From positions 1 through 27,851 of the IMG/VR virus record IMGVR_UViG_3300026114_000012: 27,851 nt of DNA. One strand, 5' to 3'. Both the position numbers and the translations under genes were made by a program. This DNA is from a virus. The notes beneath the pieces were generated by a model. The model worked only from the letters and a program-made list of their open reading frames with translations, ran no database searches and had not been told where the DNA came from. The stretch's first letter is position 1. The number at the start of each line of letters is the position of its first letter. Below, piece by piece: positions 26,076 through 27,851 of the stretch.

Positions 26076-27851
26076 TGTTCGGCCTCGTTGTTTATTTTAA
26101 GTACTTCGTATGCTTCGTTATTAACTTTTAATGTCAGTCCCGGAATTGTTAGGGATGCGGTTGCGTCTGCTGTAAATGATGCTGAGCCATCTGCTTGGGC
26201 TTGAATCTGTGTTGTGGCTGTGACTGTTCCGTTTAAACTGGCGTTTCCATCAGCCGAAATTTGGACTTTTATTGAGCCATCTGCGTTCCCTGTTAGATTT
26301 CCAGTTCCTGTTGCTATTCCGTTAAGGCTTTTTGTGGCTGTGGCTGTTCCTGTTAGACTGGCTGTTCCTGTTGCTCTGGCGGATACTACTGCTCCGAGTG
26401 AAGCGGCTGCATCTCCGTTAAGTGTTGCTGAACCTGTGGCGGCTATACTTTCCCGTTTAAATGCGTCTGCCGTACCTGTTAAACTAGCGTTTCCGGTTGC
26501 TACTGCTCGGATATTAATTGTCTGGGTGGCTGTGGCATCTCCATTAAATGTTGCTGAACCACTTGCTGTACCTGTTATCTTATTAGTAGCTGTGGCGTCA
26601 CCTGTTAAACTAGCGGATCCGTTGGCGACTCCTGAAACTGTTACGGCTGTGTCTTCGGCGGCTTGCTGGCTGAAGAATACTTGGCCTCCCTTCGGAGATG
26701 CATCGTACTCTGCTTGAATCCAGGCAGCGTCTTTTTCATCTCCAACATAAAGTTTTTGCTCATCCATAACACCTGCAAACGGAGTGTTCGGCGACTGACT
26801 TGCATCATCTCCGAATCTTACATTATCGCCTGGATTCGAAGTGGCATTTCCATCATTTAAACTACCTAGTTGTGATCCGTCGGCGTAAGCAATACCTGTA
26901 CTGCTTCCGTCATACGTTAAAGCAGCCATATGCCAGTTTCCGTCGTTATATGTGTTCGGATTAAAACCTATCACTTCTCCCCTGTTGACTCTGTAAGTAA
27001 GTCCGCCAGTATCATTCAAATCATCAGCGTCGTTGTTAATATCTATGAAATGCACAAAACCTGAGCCATCAGTACCGAAATTATATAATCCTCCTCTCTG
27101 ATTTGAAGAATCTTTAAACCAAACTATAGTTGTAAATGCTTGACCGTTTTCATCTTGGAGGTCTCCATAATCAATATAATCATCTGTGCCGTCGTAATCT
27201 CCTGCGCCGTTAAACTCTCCGTTGCTTGTGCTTGTAACTCCGTTCACGGTTCCGTCGTTTCCGTTCGGACTTGAGTCTATTGCGTTATCGGTCGGGTAAT
27301 TATCTTCGTTTAAGTGTTGCATCGTTTCGGCGTTCTGTCCTGTGTTACCCCATACCTCGGCAGGTGTTCCTTCCTCACTACTGGCTGGGCCGTTGCCGTA
27401 CACGACCTGTGCCTGAGTACTGCCATCCCGTACCCAAGAATCATAGCACCATAGCGTGGCGGTCTCATTTGTTGCGTCGAACTCCTCGATTTCGTACGGG
27501 AGCAGGTTGCCGTTCTGACCATAGACTGCTAAATCGGATTCAGCGCTTACGTTTGTCCAGTCGATTATAATGTCGCCGTTGCCAGTCTTTGACTCGGTAG
27601 CAGTAGAAATATCGTACTCATAGATAAGGTCAGAACTATTTCCGATTTCATACAGTTTAGTACCATCATTATTCCAAGTCAAACCTTGAGGATTGGCGTC
27701 TTGTGTACTTATGCTTTGGCTGAAAGTTGCTGTACTTATATCAAAAGCAGTACTTACATCATACTCATAAATAAGGTCAGAACTATCTCCGATTTCATAC
27801 AGTTTAGTACCATCATTATTCCAAGTCAAACCTGTAGGACTGGCGTCTTGT
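26072..27851 (-). CDS. Large adhesin / tail-fibre-like protein (5' end beyond window)
   Basis: Open from the right edge to TAA at 26074-26072, so the start is outside. Order: (1) N-terminal tandem repeats of 49 residues (LTWNNDGTKLYEIG..., LIYEYDVSTAFDISTATF), WD-like or propeller blades; (2) DUF2341-like segment (DIIIDWTNVSAESDLAVYG; ETATLWCYDSWVRDG); (3) LamG/concanavalin domain (GTVNGVTSTSNGEFNGAGDYDG with WHMAALTYDGSS), sugar-binding; (4) eight ~20-residue repeats of the form GSASLTGDATAT, a predicted beta-helix stalk; (5) end VNNEAYEVLKINNEAEQ. It probably binds the host surface glycan. Confidence 0.8.
   Translation of the reverse strand, partial: QDASPTGLTWNNDGTKLYEIGDSSDLIYEYDVSTAFDISTATFSQSISTQDANPQGLTWNNDGTKLYEIGNSSDLIYEYDISTATESKTGNGDIIIDWTNVSAESDLAVYGQNGNLLPYEIEEFDATNETATLWCYDSWVRDGSTQAQVVYGNGPASSEEGTPAEVWGNTGQNAETMQHLNEDNYPTDNAIDSSPNGNDGTVNGVTSTSNGEFNGAGDYDGTDDYIDYGDLQDENGQAFTTIVWFKDSSNQRGGLYNFGTDGSGFVHFIDINNDADDLNDTGGLTYRVNRGEVIGFNPNTYNDGNWHMAALTYDGSSTGIAYADGSQLGSLNDGNATSNPGDNVRFGDDASQSPNTPFAGVMDEQKLYVGDEKDAAWIQAEYDASPKGGQVFFSQQAAEDTAVTVSGVANGSASLTGDATATNKITGTASGSATFNGDATATQTINIRAVATGNASLTGTADAFKRESIAATGSATLNGDAAASLGAVVSARATGTASLTGTATATKSLNGIATGTGNLTGNADGSIKVQISADGNASLNGTVTATTQIQAQADGSASFTADATASLTIPGLTLKVNNEAYEVLKINNEAEQ
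26150..26640 (-). repeat. Adhesin stalk repeats (~60-75 bp)
   Basis: The coding strand repeats motifs for G[STN]ASLTG.ATA(T) eight times, with units of about 19-25 residues, divergent in spacer but constant in core (GSASLTGDATAT; GSATFNGDATAT; GNASLTGTADAF; GSATLNGDAAAS; GTASLTGTATAT). It encodes one side of a beta-solenoid; repeat number may vary between relatives. Confidence 0.75.
27624..27851 (-). repeat. 147-bp tandem repeat in the adhesin N-terminus
   Basis: ATAAGGTCAGAACTAT starts at 27624 and again at 27771, with near-identical DNA for about 80 bases (ATTTCATACAGTTTAGTACC, CAAGTCAAACCT). The 147-base spacing equals 49 codons. The window ends inside the second unit, so more copies probably follow. 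Confidence 0.8.

Noticed and set aside
26214-26717. Plus-strand 167-codon frame opposite the adhesin repeats
   Set aside because: The Ala/Val/Pro-rich repeats are the antisense shadow of the GSASLTG repeats.
1-27851. Integrase, att sites and CRISPR arrays
   Set aside because: No tyrosine or serine recombinase motifs and no regularly spaced direct repeats; the direct repeats seen are coding or promoter repeats.

Overview
The window is almost certainly most of the genome of a tailed (Caudoviricetes) virus of an archaeon. The evidence is a full head-tail set (terminase, portal, XkdF-type protease with scaffold, HK97-fold capsid protein, neck, tail chaperone, tape measure, tail hub) combined with archaeal expression signals: TATA boxes about 25-30 bases before transcript starts, GAGGT-type ribosome sites and T-run terminators. 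Many proteins are rich in Asp/Glu and many tiny proteins bind zinc, which suggests a salt-adapted, low-GC host such as a nanohaloarchaeon or a Haloquadratum-like haloarchaeon. The host assignment is inference only. No integrase, CRISPR array, DNA polymerase or insertion sequence with a transposase was seen.

Layout. Nearly everything is on the minus strand and is read from right to left. 27851-23297: receptor-binding or adhesin protein (its start lies beyond the right edge), Ig-like protein, protease-scaffold fusion, major capsid protein. 22621-15845: neck proteins, tail terminator, tail tube, chaperone with a -1 frameshift extension, a very short tape measure, and tail hub/fibre. 15838-14400: small secreted and membrane proteins. 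13760-11498: AbrB-like regulator, two mini-ORFs and an SF3 helicase. 11497-10980: a long non-coding stretch with hairpins and a 35-codon mini-ORF. 10923-7571: methyltransferase, an early operon of small proteins with two winged-helix regulators, and an RNA ligase. 7479-1: probable small terminase, many tiny proteins, large terminase and the portal, which runs off the left edge. Because structural genes occupy both ends, the molecule is probably circular or circularly permuted, with the window cut inside the head module.

Plus-strand exceptions are a tRNA interrupted in its anticodon loop (6242-6394), an OB-fold, SSB-like gene (13912-14379), and two self-contained 'moron' cassettes lodged between structural genes (20676-21498 and 22800-23287). 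Each cassette has its own TATA box and a paralogous zinc-ribbon mini-protein.

How it works together. Four operons share a promoter-leader element (two copies are identical over 50 bases), so the early genes and several small-gene operons are probably co-regulated. The RNA ligase and the interrupted tRNA suggest viral control of host tRNA integrity. The genes are very tightly packed: most stops overlap the next start as ATGA, TAATG or ATGAGTAA, and this was used to choose start codons and to find genes as short as 22-58 codons.
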